The notes beneath the pieces are model-generated. The model had not been told where the DNA came from and ran no database searches. It worked only from the letters and a program-made list of their open reading frames with translations. Shown here in pieces: positions 27,556 to 37,200 of a DNA stretch of 64,000 nt (positions are counted from its first letter, which is position 1; each line of letters opens with the position of its first letter). The DNA comes from Chitinophagales bacterium. Its GTDB lineage: Bacteria > Bacteroidota > Bacteroidia > Chitinophagales > UBA2359. The DNA lies in contig JAWKLZ010000001.1 of assembly GCA_041392475.1 (NCBI GenBank), positions 930,001-994,000 on the forward strand, in the 5' to 3' direction. Position numbers and translations under genes: made by a program.

Positions 27556-28164
27556 ATGTCTCAAAGAACCTTTCATTTTTTAGCCTTCACTTTAGCTACT
27601 GTTTTTTTCTTAGGTATGACCAATAGTTTCGCTCAAAATTTTGGCAACGATTTCACCTTAACTCAAAGCCCGCAAAGCAGTTTGTCTGCCGACTACCTTC
27701 AAAAAAAATCTCAAATGTCATTCGGTTTAGATATTGAACAACAAGGCATTCCAACTCGCAAAGCACAAGCCATTTTCTTTGAAGTCCTCGGAGCAGGATT
27801 AACCTACTCCTTCAATTACGATACTCGATTCAATCAAACACGAGATGGTTTGGGAATCCGAGCAGGAATCAGCTATATTGGTGATATAGAAGAGGGAGGC
27901 ATTATGACCATCCCTGTACAAATCAATCACTTAATGGGAAAGGACAATAAATATTTTGAATTAGGAATTGGTGCTACTTATGCCACTGCCACGGGTTTTT
28001 TGGGTGATGGCGATGATAATACAGTGGTAGGTACGATGACTTTTGGCTATCGTCTACAGCCCGAAGATGGGGGATTTCTTTTTAGAGTAAGCGTTACTCC
28101 CGTCTTAGTAGAGGGCGTTTTCTTTCCATATTTTGGAGGCATTTCTTTTGGATATGCTTTTTAA
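27556..28164 (+). CDS. probable outer-membrane beta-barrel protein
   Basis: 202 residues. Signal peptide (MSQRTFHFLAFTLATVFF, cut after SFAQ), then alternating hydrophobic and polar strands with Gly and aromatic residues (FFEVLGAGLTYSFNYDTRF, LGIRAGISYIGD, FELGIGATYATATGF, TMTFGYRLQPE, LFRVSVTPVL), ending in FGGISFGYAF with a terminal Phe. These features fit an eight-strand outer-membrane barrel inserted by the BAM complex. No family name can be given. It has its own well-formed promoter and a hairpin after the stop. Ligand and role unknown. Confidence 0.7.
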   Translation: MSQRTFHFLAFTLATVFFLGMTNSFAQNFGNDFTLTQSPQSSLSADYLQKKSQMSFGLDIEQQGIPTRKAQAIFFEVLGAGLTYSFNYDTRFNQTRDGLGIRAGISYIGDIEEGGIMTIPVQINHLMGKDNKYFELGIGATYATATGFLGDGDDNTVVGTMTFGYRLQPEDGGFLFRVSVTPVLVEGVFFPYFGGISFGYAF

Positions 28165-28280
28165 AGTTTAGACGAAAAAAAAAAGACATAACAATAAAGA
28201 TTTTTAGTAAGTAAATTGAATTGTCATAGAAGTTTATATTTCAAATCCAACTTATTGAAAATCTTTTGTCTTTCTATTTG

Positions 28281-28323
28281 AATACCTAAAGTTAGGTACA
28301 TAAAATGCTTCACTTTAGGTATT
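28281..28323 (+). terminator. hairpin between the barrel gene and feoA
   Basis: Perfect 12-base arms aatacctaaagt (28281-28292) and its complement (28312-28323), loop of 19. It abuts the -33 element of feoA, so it may end the upstream transcript or take part in control of feoA. Confidence 0.5.
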
Positions 28324-28379
28324 GTTTCTTCAATAGAACTTCCCTATCTTTGGCTTCTATTTAGATTCAGTCTAAATAG
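28322..28379 (+). promoter_or_regulatory. feoAB promoter with palindromic operator
   Basis: -33 TTG (28322-28324), 20-base spacer, -7 TATCTTTG (28345-28352). A 9-base palindrome follows, ctatttaga-ttcag-tctaaatag (28357-28379), covering the expected transcription start. Its position suits a repressor. An iron- or manganese-sensing DtxR/MntR- or Fur-type protein is the natural candidate, by inference from the feo genes. Confidence 0.65.
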
Positions 28380-28425
28380 CTAAAACAACAATGCTTCAAA
28401 TTACAAACTACAAAAAGCTTATACT

Positions 28426-28644
28426 ATGACAAATATTGCAGCATTAAGAGAACGAGAAGTGGGAAGGGTTCTTCAATTCAACGATGCCAAAATCGCTTGT
28501 AAACTCATGGCAATGGGCATGTTGCCAGGCAGCACCATCAAAGTAATGCGAAAAGCTCCTCTTGGAGGTGGTTTTTATTTGAAGGTAAACGGACACTGCA
28601 TGGCACTTCGGGTCAATGAGGCAGCATCTGTTATTGTAGAATAA
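28426..28644 (+). CDS. feoA: ferrous iron transport protein A
   Basis: 72 residues, one SH3-like FeoA domain: LREREVGRVLQFN, KLMAMGMLPGSTIKVMRKAPLGG, VNGHCMALRVNEAASVIVE. The MGMLPG...APLGGP-like block is the family mark. FeoA is a small cytosolic partner needed for FeoB-driven Fe(II) uptake. Its gene precedes feoB by 42 bases, and both are expected to be transcribed from the promoter at 28322. Confidence 0.92.
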   Translation: MTNIAALREREVGRVLQFNDAKIACKLMAMGMLPGSTIKVMRKAPLGGGFYLKVNGHCMALRVNEAASVIVE

Positions 28645-28686
28645 AATTTTTCAACTGAACTGCTCCAAGAAAAGACCAACCCAACC

Positions 28687-30813
28687 TTGAACGATACCAA
28701 ACGCTTTAAAATAGCACTATTGGGAAATCCCAATAGTGGTAAATCTTCTATTTTTAACCTCCTAACAGGGCTTCGACAAAAAGTAGGCAATTTCCCCGGT
28801 GTAACGGTTGACAAAAAACTCGGCACTACCCATTTAACAGAACATATTGAAGCAAGTATCATAGATTTTCCCGGTACTTACAGCCTCTACCCTACTTCAA
28901 AAGATGAAACCATTGTCATCAATACTTTTGCCAACCCCAAAGATGAAAATTTCCCTGATGCGGTCATTTACATTGCCGACATCACCAAATTAGAGCCGCA
29001 ATTGCTGCTCTTTACCCAAATCCGTGATTTGGGTATCCCCATCGTACTGGCAGTGAACATGATAGATTTAGCTGCAAAAGAACGCATAACCTACGACCTC
29101 GACAAACTCTCCAAACTGCTTCATGTTCCAGTAGTTGCGATTAGCGGAAGAAGTGGTGAAAATATCGAAAAACTCAAAAACATTGCAGCCGATTTGTGCT
29201 TGAAAAATTCGGATGTCGAAAAAACCTTTTACAAATTCTCCAAAAAAGAACAGCAACTCGTAGCGGATTTGCAAACCGACTTCAACATCACAAATCCTTA
29301 TCGGGCATTGATCTATGCACATCACTACGACAAAATGCCCTTCTTGAGTGACCTCGAAAAAAAGCAAATAGAAAACCTCGGCAAACAACACGAATTTGAG
29401 TCGTTTAGCCTTCAAATTCGGGAAACCATGCAGCGATATGACAAGTTCACTCCGATTGTGCGACAAGTGCTGCAAAAGATAAACGAAGAAACGGACAACG
29501 ATACTATTAGCGACAAACTCGATGTGGTATTCACCCACAAAGTTTTTGGGCCAATTATTTTCTTTTTGCTCATGTTTCTGGTATTTCAAGCCATATTTGC
29601 GTGGTCAGAATTTCCGATGGCATTGATTGAAACCACTTTTGGCTTTGTAGGAGAAACCCTTCAAAATGTACTGCCCGAAGGTTGGATAACCGACCTATTA
29701 ACAGAAGGTATTCTGGCGGGATTGGGTGGCATTTTGATATTCATTCCCCAAATTGCTATCCTCTTTTTCTTGATTTCGATATTGGAGGAAGTGGGATATA
29801 TGGCGAGGGCTGTGTTTATTTTTGACAAATTGATGCAAAAATTTGGCTTGAATGGTCGAAGCATCGTTGCTTTGGTGTCGGGCGGTGCATGTGCGATTCC
29901 AGCCATTATGAGTACCCGAACCATCAGCAATTGGAAAGAACGCTTGATTACCATTATGGTTACGCCACTAATCAGTTGTTCAGCAAGGATTCCTGTTTAT
30001 ACTGTTTTGGTGGGTTTTGTCGTTCCATCCATTACCGTTTGGGGTATCTTCAATGCTCAAGGGTTGATTTTCACAGGTTTATATCTATTGGGTATCGTTG
30101 CAGCTTTGTTATCGGCTTGGGTCTTTAAACTCATTTTGCAGACCGAAGAAAGCAGTTTTCTGATGATTGAACTGCCCAAATACCGTGTTCCTATGATCAA
30201 GAATGTACTGCTGATTGTCAAAGAACGGGTGATGACTTTCACCATTGAAGCGGGAAAAGTCATTATGGTCATTTCGATTGTTTTGTGGGTCTTGGCAAGT
30301 TATGGCCCTACTACTGCTATGAACTTGGCAGAACAAACGGCTTTGGAAATGGCAGCAGCAAAAAACTTGGACGAAACGGCAACGGCTGATTTGGTGGCAG
30401 GTAAAAAAATTGAAGCTTCTTTTGCAGGGCATATCGGCAAATTTATTGAACCTGCTATTGAGCCACTCGGTTTTGATTGGAAAATTGGCATTGCTTTGAT
30501 TACCTCTTTTGCAGCCCGTGAAGTCTTTGTGGGTACGATGGCAACGATTTACAGCATTGGTAGTCAAGATGATGAATACACTATCCGTGACCGTTTGGCT
30601 AAAGCTACGAACCCCGATACGGGTTTGCCTGTTTATACAATGGCAACATCTCTTTCTCTCCTTATTTTTTACGTTTTTGCGATGCAATGTATGAGTACAC
30701 TTGCGGTGGTGAAACGTGAAACAAAAAGTTGGAAATGGGCAGCAATTCAATTTGTGTATATGACTGCAATGGCTTATTTTGGGAGTTTGGGGGTATATCA
30801 GTTGTTGAGTTAA
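28687..30813 (+). CDS. feoB: ferrous iron transporter B
   Basis: 708 residues. N-terminal G-protein domain: G1 GNPNSGKS (13-20), G3 DFPG (60-63), G4 NMID (124-127), then the GDI-like helical region to about 250. The membrane part has two Gate regions (GILAGLGGILIFIPQIAILFF; AFIFDKLMQKFGLNGRS and the Cys-containing SGGACAIPAIMSTRTI, LISCSARIPVY) and ends with AAREVFVGTMATIYSIG. It imports Fe(II) across the inner membrane. The start is a TTG at 28687; no ATG lies upstream in frame, and this codon begins the G domain at the usual distance. Confidence 0.95.
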   Translation: MNDTKRFKIALLGNPNSGKSSIFNLLTGLRQKVGNFPGVTVDKKLGTTHLTEHIEASIIDFPGTYSLYPTSKDETIVINTFANPKDENFPDAVIYIADITKLEPQLLLFTQIRDLGIPIVLAVNMIDLAAKERITYDLDKLSKLLHVPVVAISGRSGENIEKLKNIAADLCLKNSDVEKTFYKFSKKEQQLVADLQTDFNITNPYRALIYAHHYDKMPFLSDLEKKQIENLGKQHEFESFSLQIRETMQRYDKFTPIVRQVLQKINEETDNDTISDKLDVVFTHKVFGPIIFFLLMFLVFQAIFAWSEFPMALIETTFGFVGETLQNVLPEGWITDLLTEGILAGLGGILIFIPQIAILFFLISILEEVGYMARAVFIFDKLMQKFGLNGRSIVALVSGGACAIPAIMSTRTISNWKERLITIMVTPLISCSARIPVYTVLVGFVVPSITVWGIFNAQGLIFTGLYLLGIVAALLSAWVFKLILQTEESSFLMIELPKYRVPMIKNVLLIVKERVMTFTIEAGKVIMVISIVLWVLASYGPTTAMNLAEQTALEMAAAKNLDETATADLVAGKKIEASFAGHIGKFIEPAIEPLGFDWKIGIALITSFAAREVFVGTMATIYSIGSQDDEYTIRDRLAKATNPDTGLPVYTMATSLSLLIFYVFAMQCMSTLAVVKRETKSWKWAAIQFVYMTAMAYFGSLGVYQLLS

Positions 30814-30825
30814 AAGAGACTTTCT

Positions 30826-31701
30826 ATGTATAAAACATTAAAAATTATACTGATTATTTTTAATGTAATTGTCAGTTTAATGGTGTTGGATGCTTTTTGA
30901 AGGAATACTGATAAATCGTATAGACATAAAGTACAATTACAAACGTGGAAAAATAGGTTGAAAGAATTGATTGACGATCAAAAAATACTAAAAGATTCTC
31001 TCCCTAAATTCACAGTGCATTTAGTTCAAAAAGATACTTTGGCTTATCAACATTTCGAGTACGATGCATCTGAAAAAGAACATTACCGAACTTACTTTGA
31101 TCATATTTTTTTTACAGAAAAAAAAGGCACAAGTCTAATCAATGAAGAAATTAGGCATTTGATATTTGACGGGTATGGTAGCAGAGATAAATATGTTCAA
31201 TACCATTTAATGCAATATGATAAAGAATTTTTTGGGGTTACAGGAGAAGAAAGATACAGTTGGGGAGATGAAGAAAGTATCACACTTATATTTAATTCTA
31301 CTGATATTGTCTCGTTTATTCACAACGATTTTGAAGGAAGAGGAGGCGGTGCGAGATGGTTTGGCGAACAATTTTGTTTCAACTACGATACAAAAACAGG
31401 TAAGAAGATTGAATTTAACGAAATCATTGATTCTACGAAAACGGAAATTCTTGACTCTATCATTGAGCAAGCTTTTGTAAAAGACCATTTTGGAGGAGAT
31501 CATGAATTGTACAGGGCTAATGTAAAAGAAAGGTTAAATTCTACCCAAAATATTTGCATCGAAAAAAAAGGGATTTCATTTGTTTATCAAAGATATGAAC
31601 AAAGCTTGTATAGGCACGCAGCCCTTATGATTTTTGTTTCCTATTGTGATTTGGAAAAAATTTTAAAGTCAAAATCAATAATAACTAATAATTTAAATTA
31701 A
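30826..31701 (+). pseudogene. DUF3298-like secreted protein gene with in-frame TGA
   Basis: From ATG 30826 the frame gives a membrane or signal segment, MYKTLKIILIIFNVIV..., and meets TGA at 30898-30900. The same frame then runs open to the stop at 31701 with no shift (RNTDKSYRHKVQ..., 267 further codons). The mature part has GARWFGEQFCFNYDTKTGKKIEF, which recalls DUF3298/DUF4163 domains (GGAHP...N.D..TGK...L). So one nonsense change separates the export signal from the domain. A TTG at 30958 could start a shorter cytosolic product without it. The gene follows feoB by 12 bases. Confidence 0.65.
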
Positions 31702-31839
31702 TTTTGATTGACATTCAAGCCCTTAGCAAACCTCAAAAGAAAAATGGAACTTATGAAGTACATTTGATTTAGAAAGTTGTCACAAGATATATAGAAGATA
31801 CTAAGACTATGAAAAGAAAAAACAAGTGCGGAGAATCTC

Positions 31840-32240
31840 TACTCAACTAAAGGCAGTCATAAAAAAATGGGATCATGGATATTTTTAGTAGAGCAATTAA
31901 AAACTTTGAAGTCTCATCTTTGACAATAAACTTAAAAAGTCTCATTCCACTAAAATCTTCAATGAACCATAAAATGATTATTATAGGTACTTCATATTCT
32001 TGAATCCCTGTATTTTGCCTAATATTTGTTTGTTTGGGAAGTTGTAAAAATGACTCATCATCCATTTTTTATCATTTACATTTTCTAGTAAAGTACGACT
32101 TAGAAAAAAATACGTTGATTATCAGAATATAACATTAAATTATCAACTGTGTGGTCTTTTTTGTTCCCATTATATTCGGCTTTTTTAGCATCATCAGGAG
32201 TCCTTCTCATTTGAGTTTCCTCCACTTCATCTTGTATAAC
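31840..32240 (-). mobile_element. decayed IS5-like (DDE_Tnp_4) transposase fragment
   Basis: On the minus strand, DEVEETQMRRTPDDAKKAEY and then NGNKKDHTVDNLMLYSDNQR match the D-x-TE..I.RP...Q..YYSGKKK.HT.K core of DDE_Tnp_4 transposases. After a shift at a run of seven T comes FLSRTLLENVNDKK, and after a second shift at a run of A comes MDDESFLQLPKQTNIRQNTG then IQEYEVP (family: aDe..LP.nT..rQD.GfqGYe.P). The reading frame is broken at least twice. Inverted ends and the N-terminal part are not found. An old, dead insertion between the feo and PUL regions. Confidence 0.65.
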
Positions 32241-32596
32241 TCACCCACTTAAATTTCAGACTTTTTTTAAAAAAACTAAGAGAAAAATAATTTATCTTCC
32301 ACTGTTGAAAGTGCATTTCTGTCTTTTTTATAATCGTCAAATCAGCTTTTACATCTTTTACCATACTGTCGATGAGTGCGATAGAACTTATAATATTGTT
32401 CACAAAAAGAAGATAAGAGTTCATCAAATTCTGAAGTATGAAAAGATGATAAAACGAGAAAGATTCAGTATTTTTCAATAAAATTCGCATACTTGAATAT
32501 AATAAAAAATAACTTTTCAAAGAAAAATCAATTCTCGTACATATATGTGCACAAGATCTGAAAAATTATACAATCACCTTTAATAGAAAAATAAGT
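32241..32596. other. intergenic, possible further IS debris
   Basis: About 356 bases upstream of the ECF sigma gene. Minus-strand frames of up to 97 codons show no recognisable domain and an odd Phe/Ser/Leu-rich composition. No clear promoter. Possibly eroded sequence of the adjacent transposase. Confidence 0.35.
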
Positions 32597-33097
32597 TTGG
32601 ACAAAACGAAATTCGAGGAAATTTTTCAATCGAACTATGGTTCATTGTTTGCTATGGGCTTCAAAATGAGTGCAGACCGAGCTTTGACAAAAGATGCCAT
32701 CCAAACCTTGTTTTTAGAATTGTGGGAAAAAAGGCACCAAACCAATGAAGTCACACATTGGAACGCCTACCTTCGTAAATCGCTTTACCGAAAAATACTG
32801 GTAGAATTGAAGAAAAAAAAATCTCTAACACAGGATATTTCTGACCATAATTACTCCTTTTTTACACCATCCTACGAAGAACTTCTGATCCATTCTCAAA
32901 CCACTCAATCCCAAAAAGACAAGCTGAAATCTGCGCTTAAACAACTTCCTTTAGAAGAACGCAAGGTATTGAATCTCCGTTTTTTTGAAGGATTGAGTTA
33001 TGAGGAAATTGCCGAAAATACAGGTAAAAGTAAGCAAACTGTTTACAATCAAATTTTTAGTGCGATTAGTAAGTTGAGAAAGACATTAAAGTACTGA
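32597..33097 (+). CDS. ECF sigma factor of the PUL
   Basis: 166 residues. Region 2: YGSLFAMGFKMSADRALTKD..., QTLFLELWEKRHQ, WNAYLRKSLYRKIL. Region 4: KLKSALKQLPLEERKVLNLRFFEGLSYEEIAENTGKSKQTVYNQIFSAISKLRK. The start is TTG 32597; no ATG is available near. It is followed by the FecR gene at 100 bases and then susC, the classical sigma/anti-sigma/TonB-receptor order. It is expected to be held by FecR and released when SusC senses its glycan, directing RNA polymerase to the PUL genes. Confidence 0.9.
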   Translation: MDKTKFEEIFQSNYGSLFAMGFKMSADRALTKDAIQTLFLELWEKRHQTNEVTHWNAYLRKSLYRKILVELKKKKSLTQDISDHNYSFFTPSYEELLIHSQTTQSQKDKLKSALKQLPLEERKVLNLRFFEGLSYEEIAENTGKSKQTVYNQIFSAISKLRKTLKY

Positions 33098-33197
33098 TGC
33101 AAAAAATAATCAGAAAAAATTCCCTCCTCCAATAGTAAATGCTCCAGAATTTCTCCTCTACCTTATAGAAGGCTCTAAAAAACCGTCTTCTATCAAA

Positions 33198-34190
33198 ATG
33201 AATACGAACGAAATCACGATTGAGTCCTTGAGTGCCTCTGAGTACTTCCAACAATACTGTTTGAATCCAACAGCAGCAAATATGCAATATTGGCACCAAT
33301 GGTTGGAAGCAAACAAAGACCATACGGCTACTTTTAAAACTGCTAAAGAACTGGTTTTACAGCTTTCATTGCAGCCAACTGAAGCAGAAATAGGAGAAGA
33401 ATGGGAGCAATTGAAAAAACAAATGTCAACAAAACAGGAGGTTACACCAAAACAGCGTTTTTTCGAAAATCGGATGCTTTGGGGAATTGCAGCTACTGTT
33501 TTAGTCTTCTTAATGGCTTTTGGCTTATGGAAAAGTCTTGAACCTCTCCATACTTTACAACCCATCACCATCGCTACCGCTTATGGGCAGACCCAAAAAC
33601 TCCTATTACCTGATAGTAGTGAAGTGATGTTGAATGCCAACTCCAAATTGACTTACAACAAGGATTGGAGCAAATCCCGAAAAAGAGATGTTTGGTTGGA
33701 GGGAGAAGCTTATTTTGAAGTAGTTCACAATCAGCAAAGTCCATTTGCAGTACATACCAACAAGGGAGTCATTCATGTTTTAGGAACCTCCTTCAATGTA
33801 TCGCAGAGATCGGAAAATTTCAATGTAACTTTGGTAAAAGGAAAAGTAGTCTTATCTCTCCCAAACCAACCAAATCCTATCAATCTACAAGCTGGTGAAC
33901 AAATCATTGTTGTCAAAGATGAAGTGCAACAGATAGAAGCTGATGTGGATTTGATTACAGCATGGCAATCGGGCAAATTGATTTTCAAAAATGCAACCAT
34001 ACAAAGCATTATCCACCGTCTTCAAAATGAATATGGCTGGACGATTAGTGTAAAAAACGATGTGCTACTCGAAAGAAAGGTAAACGCTACAATATTGAAA
34101 AACAAACCAGAACTCTTATTGGAAGCTTTGACCGAAATTTATGAATTAGATATTCGCAAGGTTTCAGAAGGAGTTTATGAGATAAGATAA
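33198..34190 (+). CDS. FecR family anti-sigma factor
   Basis: 330 residues. N-terminal cytosolic anti-sigma part (1-90), one membrane helix (about 92-110, LWGIAATVLVFLMAFGLW), then a periplasmic FecR domain with TAYGQTQKLLLPDSSEVMLNA, RDVWLEGEAYFEVVHNQQSPFAVHT and VLGTSFNV, and a DUF4974-like end (LIFKNATIQSIIHRLQNEYG...). The protein crosses the inner membrane and is expected to relay a signal from the STN domain of the SusC protein to the sigma factor encoded upstream. Typical length. Confidence 0.93.
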   Translation: MNTNEITIESLSASEYFQQYCLNPTAANMQYWHQWLEANKDHTATFKTAKELVLQLSLQPTEAEIGEEWEQLKKQMSTKQEVTPKQRFFENRMLWGIAATVLVFLMAFGLWKSLEPLHTLQPITIATAYGQTQKLLLPDSSEVMLNANSKLTYNKDWSKSRKRDVWLEGEAYFEVVHNQQSPFAVHTNKGVIHVLGTSFNVSQRSENFNVTLVKGKVVLSLPNQPNPINLQAGEQIIVVKDEVQQIEADVDLITAWQSGKLIFKNATIQSIIHRLQNEYGWTISVKNDVLLERKVNATILKNKPELLLEALTEIYELDIRKVSEGVYEIR

Positions 34191-34237
34191 ATAAGAGAAC
34201 AGTTCCCTATTTTTTTAATTAGCCAAAACAGAAGAAT

Positions 34238-37200
34238 ATGATGCAAAGAACTACAAACAAAAGAAATATTTATTTTTTACTTCAATGTATATCAATTATT
34301 TTTTTCTTGTGCCCATTTAGTTTAGCTACAAAAGCCGAGCAGTTGAATAGTGAAAATACTGCTTTACACCAAGTACTCGACAAAATTGCAGAAACCTATC
34401 AAGTTAGTATCATTTATGATATTGAACAAATGGAAAAAATCAATGTGAAAAATTGGAGTGCCTCCAAAGTTTCTTTGGAAGATGATTTAAAAAAACTGCT
34501 CAAAGATTTTGATTTAGAGTATAAAAAACTGGATGGACAAACCTACATCATCAAAAAAAAGAAATCAACAAAAAAAGCTACAATTGAAAAGTCAAATATC
34601 CCGATTCCAAATACACAACTTCAATCACCCAAGATAAAAGCACGGGGCATTGTTTTGAATGCCAAAACAAAAGAATCTGTGATAGGTGTAAATATTTTGG
34701 TGAAGGGTGAAGCAAGAGGAACTATCACAGAAGTTGACGGCAGTTTTTCGATTGAAATAGAAGAAGGACAAACACTTGTATTTACCTATATCGGCTATCT
34801 CCCAAAAGAATTGACCGTATTACAAGCCGATTTGGGAACTATTTTGTTGGAAGAAAACATCAGTCAGTTGAAAGAAGTGATTGTAGTGGGCTATGGTACT
34901 CAAAAAAGAAGTGATCTAACAGGTTCGGTTTCTTCTATTGGATCACAAGAAATCAAAGAAATACCTTCAACTGGCTTAGACCAAGCATTGCAAGGAAGAG
35001 CCGCAGGTGTATTTGTGACCCAAAATTCGGGAGCACCAGGAGGAGCAGTTTCTATTCGTATACGAGGAATTGGCTCAACACTTTCGGCAGAACCTTTGTA
35101 TGTTATTGACGGAATTCCTGTGGTAAATGACAACAAAGGCACCTCCTCCAACTTCAATGAATTAGATGGTGGTGGACAAAATTCCAATGCCCTCAATACA
35201 ATCAATCCCAACGACATAGAATCCATTGAAGTACTCAAAGATGCTTCTGCAACAGCAATTTATGGAGCGAGGGCTGCAAATGGTGTAGTTCTTATCACCA
35301 CCAAAAGAGGAGAAGTAGGAACTTCCAACCTTACTTTAGAAACCTACTACGGAGTCCAACAATTGGCAAAGAAAATTCCCGTAATGAACCTCCAACAATA
35401 TGCCGCTTATTATACCGACATCAATTCCGAACCCATTGAAGAATTTGAACGCCCAGAATTATTGGGTGAGGGAACAGATTGGCAGGATGCTGTATTTAGA
35501 GAAGCGGCAATGGAAAACTTTCAATTAACAGCTTCTGGTGGAACAGACAAAACTCAATACGCACTTTCGGGCAGCTACCACTCCAAAGAAGGAATTGTTG
35601 TCGGGTCAGATTTTTCTCGTATTTCTGGAAAAATCAATCTTGACCATAAATTTTCAGATAAAATTAGGATTGGCAATAGTTTTTTGTTGAGTCGAACTAC
35701 TGAAAATATCACCTTCAATGACAACAGTAGTGGAGTAGTTTATACGGCTTTGTTAATGGTTCCTAATGCACCTGTCCGCAATTCAGATGGCTCTTTTGCA
35801 GGCCCCCAAGAGGAAATTACACTTTCATTTGACAATCCAGTGGCACGAGCTTTGGAAACCAGCGATATAAATACCAAAACAAGGGCTTTGGCAAATTTCT
35901 ATTTTGAAGCCGATTTATTGCCTTTTTTGAAGTACCGAGCAGAATTTGGAACGGACATCGTGTATTCCAACCACAACACCTTTTTCCCTTCTTTTGAAAG
36001 AGGCAATTTCTTTGGAAAATCAGGTGTACGGCGAAGTTTGAACAACAATCTTTTTTGGATCAACAAGCATTTATTGACCTTCGATAAAACCTTTGCCGAA
36101 AAACACAACCTCACAACTTTACTCGGTTTTGAAGCACAATCGGGGAAATATGAATGGCTGTTTGCGTCACGAGACAACTTACCTACCAACGATTTGCAAC
36201 AATTGACATTGGGAGATGCAGGGCAGCAACAAAACGACGGAGGAGCAGGTCATTGGGCATTGATGTCTTATTTTGGAAGGTTGAACTATGGCTTTGCAGA
36301 CCGATATTTATTGACTGCAACAGTGAGAGTAGATGGGTCTTCTCGCTTTGGCCCAAACAATCGATATGGAACATTCCCTTCAGCTGCAATTGCTTGGCGA
36401 GCATCGAATGAGCCATTTTTGAAAGATATTGAAGCATTGGACAACTTGAAGATTCGTTTTGGTGTTGGTGAAGTTGGAAACCAAGAAATCGGATTTTACT
36501 CCTATAGTTCCAATTTGCGTTCAGTCAATGTTGCCATTGGTGATCAATTGATCACAGGATTTGCACCTGACAATATCGCCAATCCTGATGTAAAATGGGA
36601 GTCTTCTGTCCAATCCAATATCGGAATTGACCTCGGTTTGTTCAAAAACCGCATCGAATTTATTGCAGATTATTATATCAAAAAAGCTGATGGAATGCTG
36701 TTACCTGCTTTGCTACCAACTACGGCAGGTTCTTTGAATCCTCCTTTTGTCAACATTGGAGAAATCGAAAACAGAGGAATTGAATTATCTCTAAATACAA
36801 CTAATCTGACAGGCAAACTTTCTTGGCGAAGCAGTATCAATTTCACCAAAAACAAAAACGAGGTAATCAGTCTCGGTTCTTCAGGAAATTTGGTGGGCTT
36901 GATTCAACGCATCCCTGTGACCCGCACTGTTGAAGGTATGCCTATCAGTCAATTTTATGGCTATGTGACAGACGGAATTTTTCAAACCCAACAAGAAGTC
37001 ATCGACAATCCTTTCCAACAAGAAGGCACAAGAGCAGGTGACATCAAATTCAAGGATTTGAACAATGATGGTGTAATCAATGACGAAGATCAGACATTTT
37101 TGGGCAGTCCACATCCAGATTTCACTCTCAATCTCACCAATAATTTCAGTTACAAAGGTTTCGATCTCAATGTTTTCTTCCAAGGCGTTTTTGGAAACGA

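Noticed and set aside
23225..28290. Stretches like agaca(t)aag / gtctta near 23230-23285 and 28170-28275 resembling the inside of the MITE
   Set aside because: Only scattered similarity and no matching ends or target duplications; cannot be told from low-complexity AT-rich sequence.
32227..32520. 97-codon minus-strand frame upstream of the sigma gene
   Set aside because: Phe/Ser/Leu-rich sequence with no domain and no start signals; more likely eroded noncoding DNA.
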